NCBI RefSeq assembly: GCF_000281045.1
Contig: NW_008246118.1
Coordinates: 129,850 to 193,849, forward strand
DNA length: 64,000 nucleotides
Source: Saprolegnia diclina VS20
Taxonomy: Eukaryota > Oomycota > Saprolegniomycetes > Saprolegniales > Saprolegniaceae
Direction of reading: 5' to 3'
Below the pieces are notes generated by a model. It was not told where the DNA came from. It saw nothing but the letters and a program-made list of their open reading frames with translations, and made no database searches. A program made the translations under genes and the position numbers. Below are positions 52,707 through 62,606 of this stretch, in pieces. Numbering within the stretch: the first letter of the stretch is position 1; each line of letters begins with the position of its first letter.

Positions 52707-53176
52707 CCCTCCGTACATATAACTATCTATCTATTCCATTGAACCAAACGAGTTCGCACTGTCTCTGGCTGCATAAAGCACACGAACGTTGCGATTTCGG
52801 ATTGTGTAGCGCTCTGAGCAGTCAGACATAATGGCTGCTGTGGTGTGGGAGAGGCGGCTGGCATCAACCTCAGCCATTCACGCTTCAATGCGCCAGAGCC
52901 TGACAGCCACGCTAGCACCTTGAATCAGCTGCAGGAATCATTCAAGCGCTCCAGGAGTCTATTAAAAGGGCGGCGGCGGGCCGAGCTGGTCCCAGCCTCG
53001 GGCAAGCTCCCGCCACATCAAGTTGCCACGTAAAAACCAGGCGCCGTTCCTGATCTCGATGGACCTCAACTAGGATGAGTATTCAAAAACCAAGTTTGGG
53101 CGTAGCCAGGGCATCGTTCCAAATTAGGCTTTTTCCTTTTTCGAACGATGGAACAACGCAATTCGCGTCGCATTCG
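52707..53176. other. intergenic region
   Basis: About 470 nt between two same-strand genes; nothing recognised. The end (53075-53176) is open in frame with the next gene but lacks coding bias, and was left out of it. Confidence 0.3.
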
Positions 53177-54247
53177 ATGACCAGTTTCAGATCGACGACG
53201 CGTATGCTCAAGCTGCTGCTGCACCACCACACAAAGGTCGGCGTCTTCCTCGTCGTCGCGGGCTTCGTCTGGGAGTACCCGCGCATCATGCTCGCGCAGT
53301 ACGTTGTGGGCATGCTGAGCGACTACCTGCACAGCAACCACCATCGGTCAGTGCTCCTCGGCATGTACGTCGGTCTCATTGCCGCCGCCACGTCACTCTT
53401 CCGCGAAGACGCGCGCAGCGACCAGCCGTACCTCTGGAAGTACGTGCTGGCGACCCCCATGACGCTCGCTGGCGGCGCTGTTCGCCTCTTCGGCGTGCCC
53501 GTGTATTCGCTCGTCGTCGCGGTCTGGGAAGCCAATGTCGCCTTGCAGGCCACGACGGGACCGCAGTACACACACCGGCTCCACGAAGCCTACGTAGCGC
53601 GGCTCCAGTCGGTCGGCGGTGCACAAGCACTGCCGCTGTCGGCGTTCACGTCCGGTGTGGCCTCGATCCACGACCCGACGGGCGGGTACGGCGAGGTGCT
53701 TGCCTATGCGCGTTTCTCGGCCAAGATTGTGCTTGCGCTCTTCTTCTGCGTCGTCTATGGCATTGCGACCTTTTGCAACGCGCCGGGCCTCGGTACGTTA
53801 TCTCGTTCTCGGTATCTTTGTTCTTATTGAGATGAAATAGCGGGCGAGAACCTCCGGGACGCTGTCCGCAACTGCGACGTAGACAGCGCCAAGAAGGCGC
53901 TCTCACGGGGCACGGACCCGAACAGCAAGGGCCACGACAAGGGCTCGGCACTGCACATTTGCGCGCAGCAAGCGCTCTCCGAGATGGCGCGCGTACTCCT
54001 TGAAGCCGGCGCCGACGTCAACTTGCCCGACGCATTTGGGTTTACGCCCTTGCACTGGGCTGTCCAGCTTCGACGCGAAGAAACGTGCATTGAGAAGCGG
54101 CTCGAGGTCGTCCGCGTCCTCCTCGAATACGGTGCAAATGTGAATGTCGTCAACTTCAATGGCGTGTCACCGGCCATGATTGCCGCGCGGCCCGAGAACG
54201 TCCGTGCCCACGACGTCATCCAGCTCTACGGCTGCGACGTCGACTAG
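53177..54247 (+). CDS. membrane-anchored ankyrin-repeat protein
   Basis: Exons 53177-53792 and 53841-54247 give 340 residues; an in-frame ATG at 53075 is possible but its codons look non-coding. The N-terminal half has several hydrophobic segments (VGVFLVVAGFVWEYPRIML, VLLGMYVGLIAAATSLF, YSLVVAVWEANVAL, IVLALFFCVVYGIATFC). The second exon carries ankyrin repeats: LRDAVRNCDVDSAKKALSRG, SALHICAQQALSEMARVLLEAGAD, TPLHWAVQL...VVRVLLEYGANVN and SPAMIAARPE. Ankyrin repeats mediate protein binding; together with the membrane part this resembles tethered adaptors. The 48-nt intron lies exactly between membrane part and repeats, consistent with a modular fusion. Confidence 0.75.
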
Positions 54248-55380
54248 CACGTTAGAAAGACCCAGTGCTCTATTTTGATAACTACTTATTTGTTCACCTT
54301 GCGCTTGCAGCGCAGGACGTCAGGTCGCGCGTCACCGGCAGTAGATGGTCGACAAGTGCGTGATTCGAGCTCCATGGTACGCTCATGGAGTGACGTCGAC
54401 GGGATCCAACTGTGGTGATCTTGCACAAGCAGCGGTCGCATGACCACACCAACGCACACACTCGCCATCGAGGCTTGCCATTGCAGCGCCGCCTTTCCTG
54501 CCATCGACACGACTGCAACGCTGCAATCTTATAGGCGCGGGTGCTAATCTTATATGCGCGCGTAGGAGATGTGCTTCAGAGGCCGCGTGCTGCTGCTGTA
54601 TCGCCAAGCAATTCCAATGGCGCCTACTAGTCGCTTGACTGCCACCATGCGTGGTATCGCGGTGACTGTAGTTGCTCGCCACCTCTGATGGATGCTCGCC
54701 ATGCCCGTATTCGAATGATGGAAGAACAACGCATGCGTTCGAGTCCATTGCAGCCTCTTACCGTGGCAGTCGATGGCGCCGCCGTAGGCAGTAGGTGCCA
54801 GTAGCCATACCTCTGCGTACCTTGGGGCACCGCTCGCGCGTAGTACGGTCCCGTCGGCGGCGCGAATCTTGGCATTTGCAGCGATCGGTCGGCCAGCGCA
54901 CGCAATTAAAATAAAGTGCAATCTCATGCGTCGTTTAATAGAATTACGTCGTAGCGCTTCTTGCGCGCGGGGACTCGGTCATTAAAAATGTGCGTATTTT
55001 AATGCATGCGGTGAGCTGCCATCGAGTGGCGCGGATTGGCAGATTCATTCTCGCGTTTGATTGGCTAAAAAGACGAATGTCTGGCATGTGATTGGCTGCA
55101 ATAGAAAAGCGCCGTTGGCTGGTGGAGAGTCATCTCCATACAAACCGTTTGGTGGACGGGAGTCTGTGTGGGGAATTTCGTCCTTTGGCTTTTATTATTG
55201 GACTTTTCGCAAGGACTAAGGTATGGAGACGACGTAGGACGAGCTCGCTTCGTGCAGGTGGCACCCGATGCATGGCCGGCGCAGCTGGCAGCGAGGCCGC
55301 GGCCATGCGTCGGCGCAACCATCGCGAACGACCTCGACCGTGCGCATTGGACACGGCGCTCATGGCGATGCGTAGAAACA
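54248..55380. promoter_or_regulatory. upstream region of eL42 with three ATTGGC boxes
   Basis: No gene is supported. Near 54524-54562 an imperfect direct repeat (AATCTTATAGGCGCG / AATCTTATATGCGCG) is seen. Close to the eL42 gene, three CCAAT-type boxes lie in 66 nt (ATTGGC 55035-55040, ATTGGCTAAAA 55060-55070, ATTGGCTGCA 55091-55100). A possible 5'-UTR intron runs 55221-55375 (GTATGG...GCGTAG), ending five bases before the ATG, as is common in ribosomal-protein genes. The intron is an inference. Confidence 0.5.
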
Positions 55381-55695
55381 ATGGTGAACATCCCCAAGGA
55401 ACGTCGCACCTTCTGCAAGGGCAAGAAGTGCCGCAAGCACACTGTGCACAAGGTCACGCAGTACAAGGCCGGCAAGGCGTCCAAGTTCGCCCAGGGTGCT
55501 CGTCGTTATAACGAGAAGCAGCAGGGTTTCGGTGGTCAGACCAAGCCCGTCTTCCACAAGAAGGCGAAGACCACCAAGAAGATCACGCTTCGCATGGAGT
55601 GCAAGGAGTGCAAGGCCAAGAAGCAGCTCCCCATCAAGCGCACCAAGCACTTCGAACTTGGTGAGAAGAAGAAGACGTCGGGCCATACCTACTAA
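55381..55695 (+). CDS. RPL36A: 60S ribosomal protein eL42 (L36a/L44)
   Basis: Single coding exon, 104 residues, the usual family length. It is part of the large ribosomal subunit near the E site. The sequence [20 protein letters not shown] and [17 protein letters not shown] is highly conserved. The zinc-binding cysteines C12, C17, C74 and C77 (RMECKEC) are all present. Residue 56 is Pro (TKPVF), the form associated with cycloheximide sensitivity in yeast. The context TAGAAACAATGG is a good start site. Codon use is strongly biased to C-ending codons, as for a highly expressed gene. Confidence 0.98.
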   Translation: MVNIPKERRTFCKGKKCRKHTVHKVTQYKAGKASKFAQGARRYNEKQQGFGGQTKPVFHKKAKTTKKITLRMECKECKAKKQLPIKRTKHFELGEKKKTSGHTY

Positions 55696-56810
55696 GCGCT
55701 TGGTCCTGCGTTCGCTCGTCTGTTGAGTGCCTTTTTCCCACGTCGTCGTCGTCGCTTGCGCACTGGATCGCCATGTCGAGTGCCATTTGATTGATTGATC
55801 ACTGCGAGTCCAATAAGATACCTACTTCTTCATGGTGTCTCTCCTCGTGTGTCCTTCCGCATAGTGCCACCAGCGGAGGAGCTTTCGCACCGAGCCGTCC
55901 GTGAGAGATACACAGCGTCTCTTGCGCGTGCGAACCTGAGTCGCCCGAAGCGAGCCAGGAAACATCCTCAACTCTCAGAACTGAGCCAAGCTCTATTACC
56001 TCAGTGGTGTTTCTCTGAGGCCAAGACGAGTTGACTGCTCCTCAGTTGACCTACACTGGGCACACCAACCAACGTGCTACAGAAGCTGCATCGTGCAGCC
56101 AAGTGTCGGTGAACCGTCGGCAGTATTTGCAATCGTCTCTTCCTCGTCTGTTGTTGCCGGTCATCACACGAGTCGACACGATGATGGCTACTAGTACACC
56201 TTGGGTGCCCATTTCGTGCACATCTTGGCTTGGCTCTTGCACCACCGGTGCCAGGACTGTAGATATGGTACAGAGGTCGCATCAGGTTCCAAGCCACCGA
56301 GGCAAGCTGCGTACAGTGGGTGTCAATGACGGCAGGCAGCTAGCAGGCAGGTATTGTGATGCTCATCGTCGATCTAGCTTGAACCACGAGCAAAAGGCGG
56401 TGAAGCGAAAAGCTACAGAGCGATTCCGAAGTTCGCTCAAAGTTAACCTGTGTCAGCCCAACGAGACCGATAGAAGAGCACCATGGAAGAGCACGCTGAC
56501 GATCAAGATCCGTCATCATATGCCATCTCGAGCGCGCCGCATGAGACTTCGTGAGCGAGACGCGTCCTTATCCCAAAGGTGACGCGTCGTGGCCACGCAT
56601 GCGGAAGACGTATCGTAGCAGAGTTGATTCGCCCGTAAACAGAGGCCGAATATCGAGCTGTACAACTTGTGTGTTGCGAGTTCTTCGCTCGCGTCATCTC
56701 TCTGCTTTGACAAGGCTGCCAGCAACGCACACTGGTGACGTGGCCCTCGTCGATGGTGTAGCTGCTCAAGGCCAACGAGACGAAAACAAGTTATTAGTTA
56801 CAAGGCGCGC
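55696..56810. other. intergenic region between convergent eL42 and fumarylacetoacetase
   Basis: About 1.1 kb between two stop codons. Only short unbiased reading frames are present. No repeat, RNA gene or element was recognised. Confidence 0.35.
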
Positions 56811-58202
56811 TTAGAGGTGGGCGGGGAGGATCTTGCCCTCGCAGTCGCCAAAGCCGATGCGGTAGCCCTGGCCCTGGCAAAAGCCGCGAATGTTGACCGA
56901 GTCGCCGTCCTTGAGGAACTTGCGCGTCTCGCCGTCCGCGATCTGGATCTCGCGGGACCCCTGCCAGCTGAGCTCGAGCAACGAGCCAAAGCTGTCCTGG
57001 GCGACGCCCGAGATGGTACCGCTGCCGAGCAAGTCACCCGGCTGCATGTTGCAACCGGAGACCGTGTGGTGCACGAGCTGCTGCTTGGGGTTCCAGTACA
57101 TGTACTTGTAGTTGCTCTTGGAGATCGTCGCCGCCTTGCCGTGCTCGGGCTTGAGGTCGACTTCGAGCTTGATGTCGTACGTGCCACGGGCGTAGTTGCG
57201 GTCGAGGAGGTACGGAAGCGGCGCCGGGTTCTGCTCCGGGCCAAAGCTCGGCTCGGTGCGGAACGCCTCGAGCGCCGCAAGGGGCACGACCCACGGCGAG
57301 ATCGTGGTCGCAAAGTTCTTGGCGCCAAACGGGCCAAGGGGCACGTACTCCCACTTTTGGATGTCGCGCGCGCTCCAGTCGTTCATGAGCACAAAGCCAA
57401 AGATGTGGTTGTCGGCTTCGTCAATCTTGATCGAGTCGCCGAGCTTGTTGCCCGTACCGACAAAGAAGCCCATCTCGAGCTCAATGTCGAGGATACGGCA
57501 CGGCGAAAAGACCGAGCCCTTGGTCGGGTCGGTGTTGTCGGCCTGGACCTGGCCGCGCGGGCGGCGGATCTCCGTGCCCGAGACAACGACTGACGACGCG
57601 CGGCCGTGGTACCCGACCGGCAAGTGGAGCCAGTTGGGCTGGAGCGCGTTGTCCTTGCCACGGAACATGATGCCAACGTTCGTCGCGTGCTCGCGGCTCG
57701 AGTAAAAGTCCGTGTAGTCGCCGATGCGCGCCGGGAGGTGCATGAGCACGTTGGCCATAGGCACGAGCGCGCGGGCGCGGAGGGCAGCGTCGTCGCGGAG
57801 CGTCGGCGTGTCCTTGAGGAGGAGGTGCTTGATCGTGGCGCGAGCCGCGTCCCACGACGCCTTGCCGAGGCCCATAAACGTGTTGAGCGTCGGCTCGGCA
57901 AAGACCGAGCCGTTGAAGGCCTTGAAGTGGCCCGCGGCGGCGATCACGGCCAAGTCAAGGACAAAGTCGCCAATGGCCACACCCGCGCGCTTCTGCTCGG
58001 GCGCGTCGCGCGTCGAGAAGATGCCGTACGGCAGGTTTTGGATGGGAAAGTCGCTCGTGGGCGCGATCGGGAGGAAGGACTCTTCGTGCGTGGCAGCCAT
58101 GGTAGCAGAGGTGGATGGAGTTGGGAGTTGGACGGCGAGGAAGACGAAGCTGGCGACGCCTAAGATCGTAGCGGCAGTGAGAAACGTGGCAACTCGCTGC
58201 AT
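56811..58202 (-). CDS. FAH: fumarylacetoacetase with N-terminal membrane/signal segment
   Basis: Single exon, 463 residues. Hydrolyses fumarylacetoacetate to fumarate and acetoacetate, last step of tyrosine breakdown. From about residue 42, the sequence is typical of [16 protein letters not shown], a [16 protein letters not shown] segment carrying the metal Asp and the catalytic His, [56 protein letters not shown]. The unusual part is residues 1-34, a hydrophobic stretch ([17 protein letters not shown]) ahead of the normal FAH start [11 protein letters not shown]. It could be a signal anchor, or translation could start at the second ATG (58101). A GCCATTGGCT-AAAAAGG-AGCCAATGGC hairpin lies 69 nt upstream. 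Confidence 0.93.
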   Translation of the reverse strand: MQRVATFLTAATILGVASFVFLAVQLPTPSTSATMAATHEESFLPIAPTSDFPIQNLPYGIFSTRDAPEQKRAGVAIGDFVLDLAVIAAAGHFKAFNGSVFAEPTLNTFMGLGKASWDAARATIKHLLLKDTPTLRDDAALRARALVPMANVLMHLPARIGDYTDFYSSREHATNVGIMFRGKDNALQPNWLHLPVGYHGRASSVVVSGTEIRRPRGQVQADNTDPTKGSVFSPCRILDIELEMGFFVGTGNKLGDSIKIDEADNHIFGFVLMNDWSARDIQKWEYVPLGPFGAKNFATTISPWVVPLAALEAFRTEPSFGPEQNPAPLPYLLDRNYARGTYDIKLEVDLKPEHGKAATISKSNYKYMYWNPKQQLVHHTVSGCNMQPGDLLGSGTISGVAQDSFGSLLELSWQGSREIQIADGETRKFLKDGDSVNIRGFCQGQGYRIGFGDCEGKILPAHL

Positions 58203-58888
58203 CGTGGCTTACCTTGGGATGCAATTCCAAAATGAGCGGTCCAAGATGGATTTCCGCCGGTATCCTAAAGGCCATTGGCTAAAAAGGAGCCAATGGCATC
58301 GTGCAGACATTGTTCGATTACCCAACTGCAAGTGACTTGTAAACGACACAAATACAAACCGCAAGCTTATTGCGTGCTGCGTTTTCATTGGCTGAAATGA
58401 CGATCGTCAGCGCTGCCATCGCGGAAGATTGCAAATTTGTCGACCGGCGACTCCACGTCACTCGATCACTCAGCAGACAGCTCGAGCACGAGTCTAGTAG
58501 AAACTAGGAGGCGCGCCGCATCCCAGAGAAGACCTTGCATACAACAGTACGAGCGTGCATCGATAGCGCGCTTTTGTTTTATGAAGGTGCTGCGAGAGTA
58601 AGATCTGAGATTCGCCGAGGCCCGAGTATAAAAGTGCACCCAGATCAACTTCAAGATGGAGTGGTCAAGCACGTTGGTCCGAGCAAAGGCCAGCGCTCGA
58701 ACGTGCTTGCCAGCAACTACACTGGCTGCATCACTGCATTTTCGCTTTCATCTCATACGACATTCACAAGAGCTACTAAGCGATCATTGTTCAAGTAGTG
58801 CTAGCTTGATCATCTTGAAGCGACCATCGACATCAAGAGCTAGAAACAGCCTCGGAGACATCCAAATGAGGTTAACAGTAGTGTGTTA
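58203..58888. other. intergenic region upstream of fumarylacetoacetase
   Basis: About 690 nt with no gene. It contains the ATTGGCT/AGCCAAT inverted repeat at 58271-58297 and another ATTGGCTGAAA at 58387-58397, both close to the fumarylacetoacetase start. The remainder up to the 3' end of the GT8 gene shows nothing recognisable. Confidence 0.45.
58271..58297. promoter_or_regulatory. inverted pair of CCAAT-type boxes (10-bp arms)
   Basis: GCCATTGGCT, seven bases AAAAAGG, then AGCCAATGGC: a perfect 10-bp inverted repeat about 70-95 nt upstream of the fumarylacetoacetase ATG. Each arm contains a CCAAT core (ATTGG on one strand, CCAAT on the other). It could bind an NF-Y-like factor on either strand. 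The sequence match is certain; the function is inferred. Confidence 0.6.
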
Positions 58889-59983
58889 TCACAGAAAGGA
58901 GCACAAGGCTCGTCGCTGTGCCCAATACTCTTCGTACAGATCGTAGAAAAGAGGAAGGACGTGCGGCTGGCGCTCGATCGCATCCACGTCCATCGTCCAC
59001 GGCTTGATGTACTGGTCCGAGTACGAGAAATGGTGAATGTACGTGTGGTTGACACGGTCCATGAGCGACTTGTAGCCAAAGAGGTACTTGTCCACGTCGT
59101 GCTTGAGATGCGTCGTGAGCACCACGTACTCGGACGGAAGGATGCCGGCCATGTGCTGCCACTCGACGTTGAGAACGTCCATGTCGAAGCGCACCTCGGT
59201 TTCCGTCTCGATCGCGCGCTCGAGCTGCTCAAAGCGCGCATTGTCTGGGTCCACTACGAGCAGCACGGACGTGATGAACGGCTGGAGTTTCTCGAGCCAG
59301 TACGCCCGAGGCGCCCAAAAGATAGCATGTGGCAGGTGGAAGAGCGCGTCGAGGTTCTTCATGATGACCGTGTCCGTGTCGATGTAGATGACGCGGTCGT
59401 ACCCGAGCTCTTGGAAGATGCGCAACTTTGTGAGCGAATCCTTGTAGTAGTCTCCGCCTGTCTTGCGCCGCCAGCGCGCAACGTTCATCGGGCGGACACC
59501 GCCGTCCGTCAGCACCTGGCACGCCTGCGCCGAGACGTCTTCGGTGACCAGCACGACAAGATCAATGAACGTCGGTGTGCCAAGTGCGCGGACTTTCTTG
59601 GCCGCGATGAGCGCGTTGCAGGCTTGGAGGTCGTCTGTCGCGTACAGCATGTAGGCCAGTTTTCGGCCGTTGGGCGACGACACGGATAGAGGAGCCCATG
59701 GCTTGAACCCTGGCGCGTGCGACGCAGGAAGCGTAGTCGCAGGAGGGCGGGTGGGCTGCGGCTTCTCTGCCACTTGCGTCGTCGTTGTCGACACGACGAG
59801 CAAGATGCCGGCGAGAGCCATGACGACGACCGCCGTGAGCCCAAGGACCAAGGTCCCATGCACGGTCGCTGGCGACCGCGGCTGAGCGAGAGATGCGTGA
59901 CCGATACTCTTTCGACCGTCGTGGTCTACGATAAGACCCTCGGCGGCCTCGTCAGATACTGCATCTCCTCGGGTCGGCGTCAT
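58889..59983 (-). CDS. type II membrane GT8-family glycosyltransferase (glycogenin-like)
   Basis: Single exon, 364 residues. A cytosolic tail of about 40 residues is followed by one membrane helix (LVLGLTAVVVMALAGILLVV), a Pro/Thr stem (PQPTRPPATTLPA), and a lumenal catalytic domain, as in Golgi enzymes. GT8 features: LAYMLYATDDLQACNALIAAKKV at the start; LRIFQELGYDRVIYIDTDTVIMKNLDALF with the metal-binding DxD; then an acceptor region HPLxxV-like VLLVVDPDNARFEQLERAI. The later VLTTHLKHDVDKYLFGYKSL and IHHFSYSDQYIKPW resemble the KPW end of GT8 enzymes. Donor and acceptor sugars are unknown; wall or glycoprotein glycosylation is likely. Confidence 0.85.
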   Translation of the reverse strand: MTPTRGDAVSDEAAEGLIVDHDGRKSIGHASLAQPRSPATVHGTLVLGLTAVVVMALAGILLVVSTTTTQVAEKPQPTRPPATTLPASHAPGFKPWAPLSVSSPNGRKLAYMLYATDDLQACNALIAAKKVRALGTPTFIDLVVLVTEDVSAQACQVLTDGGVRPMNVARWRRKTGGDYYKDSLTKLRIFQELGYDRVIYIDTDTVIMKNLDALFHLPHAIFWAPRAYWLEKLQPFITSVLLVVDPDNARFEQLERAIETETEVRFDMDVLNVEWQHMAGILPSEYVVLTTHLKHDVDKYLFGYKSLMDRVNHTYIHHFSYSDQYIKPWTMDVDAIERQPHVLPLFYDLYEEYWAQRRALCSFL

Positions 59984-60453
59984 AGCAACGCTGAGCAGCT
60001 ACGCCGAGCGGTTCGTCGAGCCGACGTGGCATTGCCGACAGCTGGTTGGGTGCGTGCAGTTTGTTTTAAACTGGTTTTAAACCCAGTTGTTTTGCCGGAT
60101 ATAAGGTCCAATCCGGATGCCACTTGTTCAGGGCGGGACTCGACTCCGAGACCTTGCATCGGCCATCGTGACTTGCTGCCAGCGTTGCGTGACCAGCTGC
60201 GCGAATAGAGTTCGTCTACTGAGTTGACAAAGGCAGTGACGACAAGTGAGGGTATTTGGGTGGTGACGGAGATGAGGGCTAGTGACCTAAAGGCGACTTT
60301 GACTCCAACTGCGATAGTGTAGGATGGCGGGTGTGTATAAATTCAAAAATGTACTCGTCAAATACGGACTTGCATCAACCTCATTGAGACAAGTACTCGT
60401 GGGCCTGTCGTCTCTGCAACGCGGTGGCCATGTAGCGATCCATGGCCGCGCGC
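59984..60453. other. intergenic region
   Basis: About 470 nt between two minus-strand genes; only short open frames and no recognisable element. Confidence 0.3.
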
Positions 60454-61506
60454 TTAGATCGTCGCCTCGCAGAAGAAGGAGCCGCCGCCAGTCGGGTTGA
60501 CGGTGAGGACGCAGACGCCGTCCTTGCTAATGGCGCCAGTGATGGTGTAGCGCTTGCGCCCATCCGGGGCGGGCGAGAGACCGCCGTTCTTCCCCGACGG
60601 GTACGGGCAGTCGTTCCACTTGGTGTTGCAGTTCTTGTCGACGCTGATGTTGTAGCAGTAGTTGTCGGCCGCGCCCTTGTTCCACGCGCAAGTACCGGCG
60701 TACGTGCACCACTCGAAGACGTTCTCCTGGACGCCGACCGTGTAGCTGCCGCCGAACGGGCCCATCATCGCCGACTCGCCCTGCTTGAGGTCGCCTCGGC
60801 CGTTGGACGAGAACCACGTCGCGGTCTTGTCCGTGTACTTGCACATCTTGGGGAGGTTGTTGACGATCGAGAGCTTCCCGCCCCAGAGACCCGACCCGTT
60901 GTCGGACGGCGAGCCGCTCGACGGCGACGGCGCCGGCGTGGGGGCAGGCGTAGGCGCAGGCGTCGGTGCCGGGGTCGGCGCAGGCGTGGGAGCCGGCGTG
61001 GGCGCGGGCGTGGGCGCAGGTGTCGGCGCCTCCGTCGTCGGGGCCGGCGTCGGCACTTCAGTGACCGGGACCGTCGTCGGCGCGTCCGTCTTGGTCGCGT
61101 TCTCAGTGCCCGGGAGCACGTTGGTGTCGCCAATCAAGGTCACGTTGGCCGACTCGGGTGTGGCCGTCGTGGTCACCGGGGTGAACGGACTCTCGGTCGG
61201 GACGCTGTCGAGGTGGCCGGTCGAGCCCACCAAGGTTTCGCCGTTGGCGACTGCGGTCGTCGGCTTGGGCGTGGTGGCGAGACCTTCGCCGGTGCTGGCG
61301 TCCGTCGAGCTCGTCGCTGCAAAGGTGACGACACCGACCGCGGCGACGACCGCGAGGCCGCAGCCAGCCATGATGAGCATGCGCTTCTTGCGCTGGAGAT
61401 CGCCATGCTCGTTCTCCTTGTCTTCGAGGCCGCTCGGCGTCAAGTCGTTGTGGCTAATCGAGGGCGACCGCGGCGACGCTTCGCTGGACCGACCAAAGAA
61501 ACCCAT
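60454..61506 (-). CDS. type II membrane protein with Thr-Pro-Ala-Pro repeats and 8-Cys C-terminal domain
   Basis: Single exon, 350 residues from the ATG at 61506 (upstream in-frame residues lack coding bias). A cytosolic start (RKKRMLIMAG) leads into a membrane helix (MAGCGLAVVAAVGVVTFAA). About 130 Thr/Ser/Pro-rich residues follow, ending in roughly ten TPAP units, a likely O-glycosylated stem. The C-terminal 120 residues are globular with eight cysteines: KMCKY, EWCTYAGTCAW, NYCYN, KNCNTKWNDCPY, GVCVL and FFCEA; an even number consistent with disulphides. The domain is not recognised; a wall-associated carbohydrate-binding role would fit the stem-plus-domain layout, but this is speculation. 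Confidence 0.75.
   Translation of the reverse strand: MGFFGRSSEASPRSPSISHNDLTPSGLEDKENEHGDLQRKKRMLIMAGCGLAVVAAVGVVTFAATSSTDASTGEGLATTPKPTTAVANGETLVGSTGHLDSVPTESPFTPVTTTATPESANVTLIGDTNVLPGTENATKTDAPTTVPVTEVPTPAPTTEAPTPAPTPAPTPAPTPAPTPAPTPAPTPAPTPAPSPSSGSPSDNGSGLWGGKLSIVNNLPKMCKYTDKTATWFSSNGRGDLKQGESAMMGPFGGSYTVGVQENVFEWCTYAGTCAWNKGAADNYCYNISVDKNCNTKWNDCPYPSGKNGGLSPAPDGRKRYTITGAISKDGVCVLTVNPTGGGSFFCEATI
60925..61035. repeat. 12-bp tandem repeat encoding (TPAP)n
   Basis: Roughly nine diverged copies of a GGCGTNGGNGCN-type 12-nt unit, coding on the minus strand for repeated Thr-Pro-Ala-Pro in the stem of the gene at 60454-61506. Copies differ mostly at third codon positions, so the protein repeat is conserved while DNA has drifted. 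Confidence 0.85.
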
Positions 61507-62606
61507 CTTGCAACAGCTCGTCTCGTTGCAAGTTCTCAAATGCTCCGAGACCCGTCCATGTCGCGACGGGAGCCAGCGCGTTACTCTCTGCCGTGACACA
61601 CGGTCGTGCCGAGTTAGCTGCCCACCCATCTTTTACATGTGGAAAAAACAAAAACTGGCGTTTTGTAGTTACGCATTGTACGTTAAGGCTCTTTTCGATT
61701 GTCGGCGCTACCCTACCCGCCATACCAGCCATGGCGCTGCCGGAGTGTATCTCGGTCCAAGATGGCGCCAGCGCCGGACCAACCGCCGCCAGTTCCCCCC
61801 ACCAGCTTAACGATACAACGACCGTGAGTACGAATGCGTGGAAGCTACTGCGTCGACCGCAGCTGCCTCCTTGCGAACGACGACCGTGGCGTTGGGTGCC
61901 TTGATCGGCGAAGGGGACAAACCTACACTGTACTCTGCCGACAGCTGGCGAACGTGTGTGCGAACGTAACATACCGCGTCGACTTGAAGCTGGGCCAAGT
62001 CGTTCGTCGTTCTCGCCGTCGATGGCGGTTTCTCCGACGCTGGGCTGTCCGGGACGAGGAAGAGTAGCACCGGGAGTGCAGGTATCAGTGCACTGGCGTG
62101 CTGCGCGGGCGCGGTCGTGGCATCAGGCAGCGTCGTGCTCTGTAGCGTTAGCATGCACACCTCTACAGGTTGTTCGTGATTGCAACCGAGCGTACACTGT
62201 AGTGGCTTTCGTGTAATGGTCTGCGTTTCTACAAAATCGCAAGGCGCCGGCGAAGCGTCATTGACTGCGGTGGCGCGATCAATGACGCCTCGACTGCGGT
62301 CAACTCGAGTGGTCGGTCATTGGACCTGGTGTTGGAATGGGACCGCGAGGATGAGGATCGGAGGCGACTCAGATCTAGGATGTATCTGCCAAAATACCGT
62401 AGAATTGCACGCCAGTACTGTAGCACCGTTCGGTGATAGTCTTGATCGGATACACCAGCATCCGACTTGGCTGTTTGCCTTTGCCGTTTCCCCGCATACC
62501 GTAATCCAAATTCTCGACTTTTTGTGTTTCTTGTCCAATAACCATTTTATATCTACCGTATATGTACAATGGTATAAACGTGCTGTTGACGTATCGTGGC
62601 CTTCTC
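61507..62606. other. intergenic region
   Basis: About 1.1 kb between the 5' end of the TPAP-repeat gene and the 3' end of the partial membrane-family copy. No gene, repeat or promoter element was recognised beyond generic AT-rich stretches. Confidence 0.35.
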
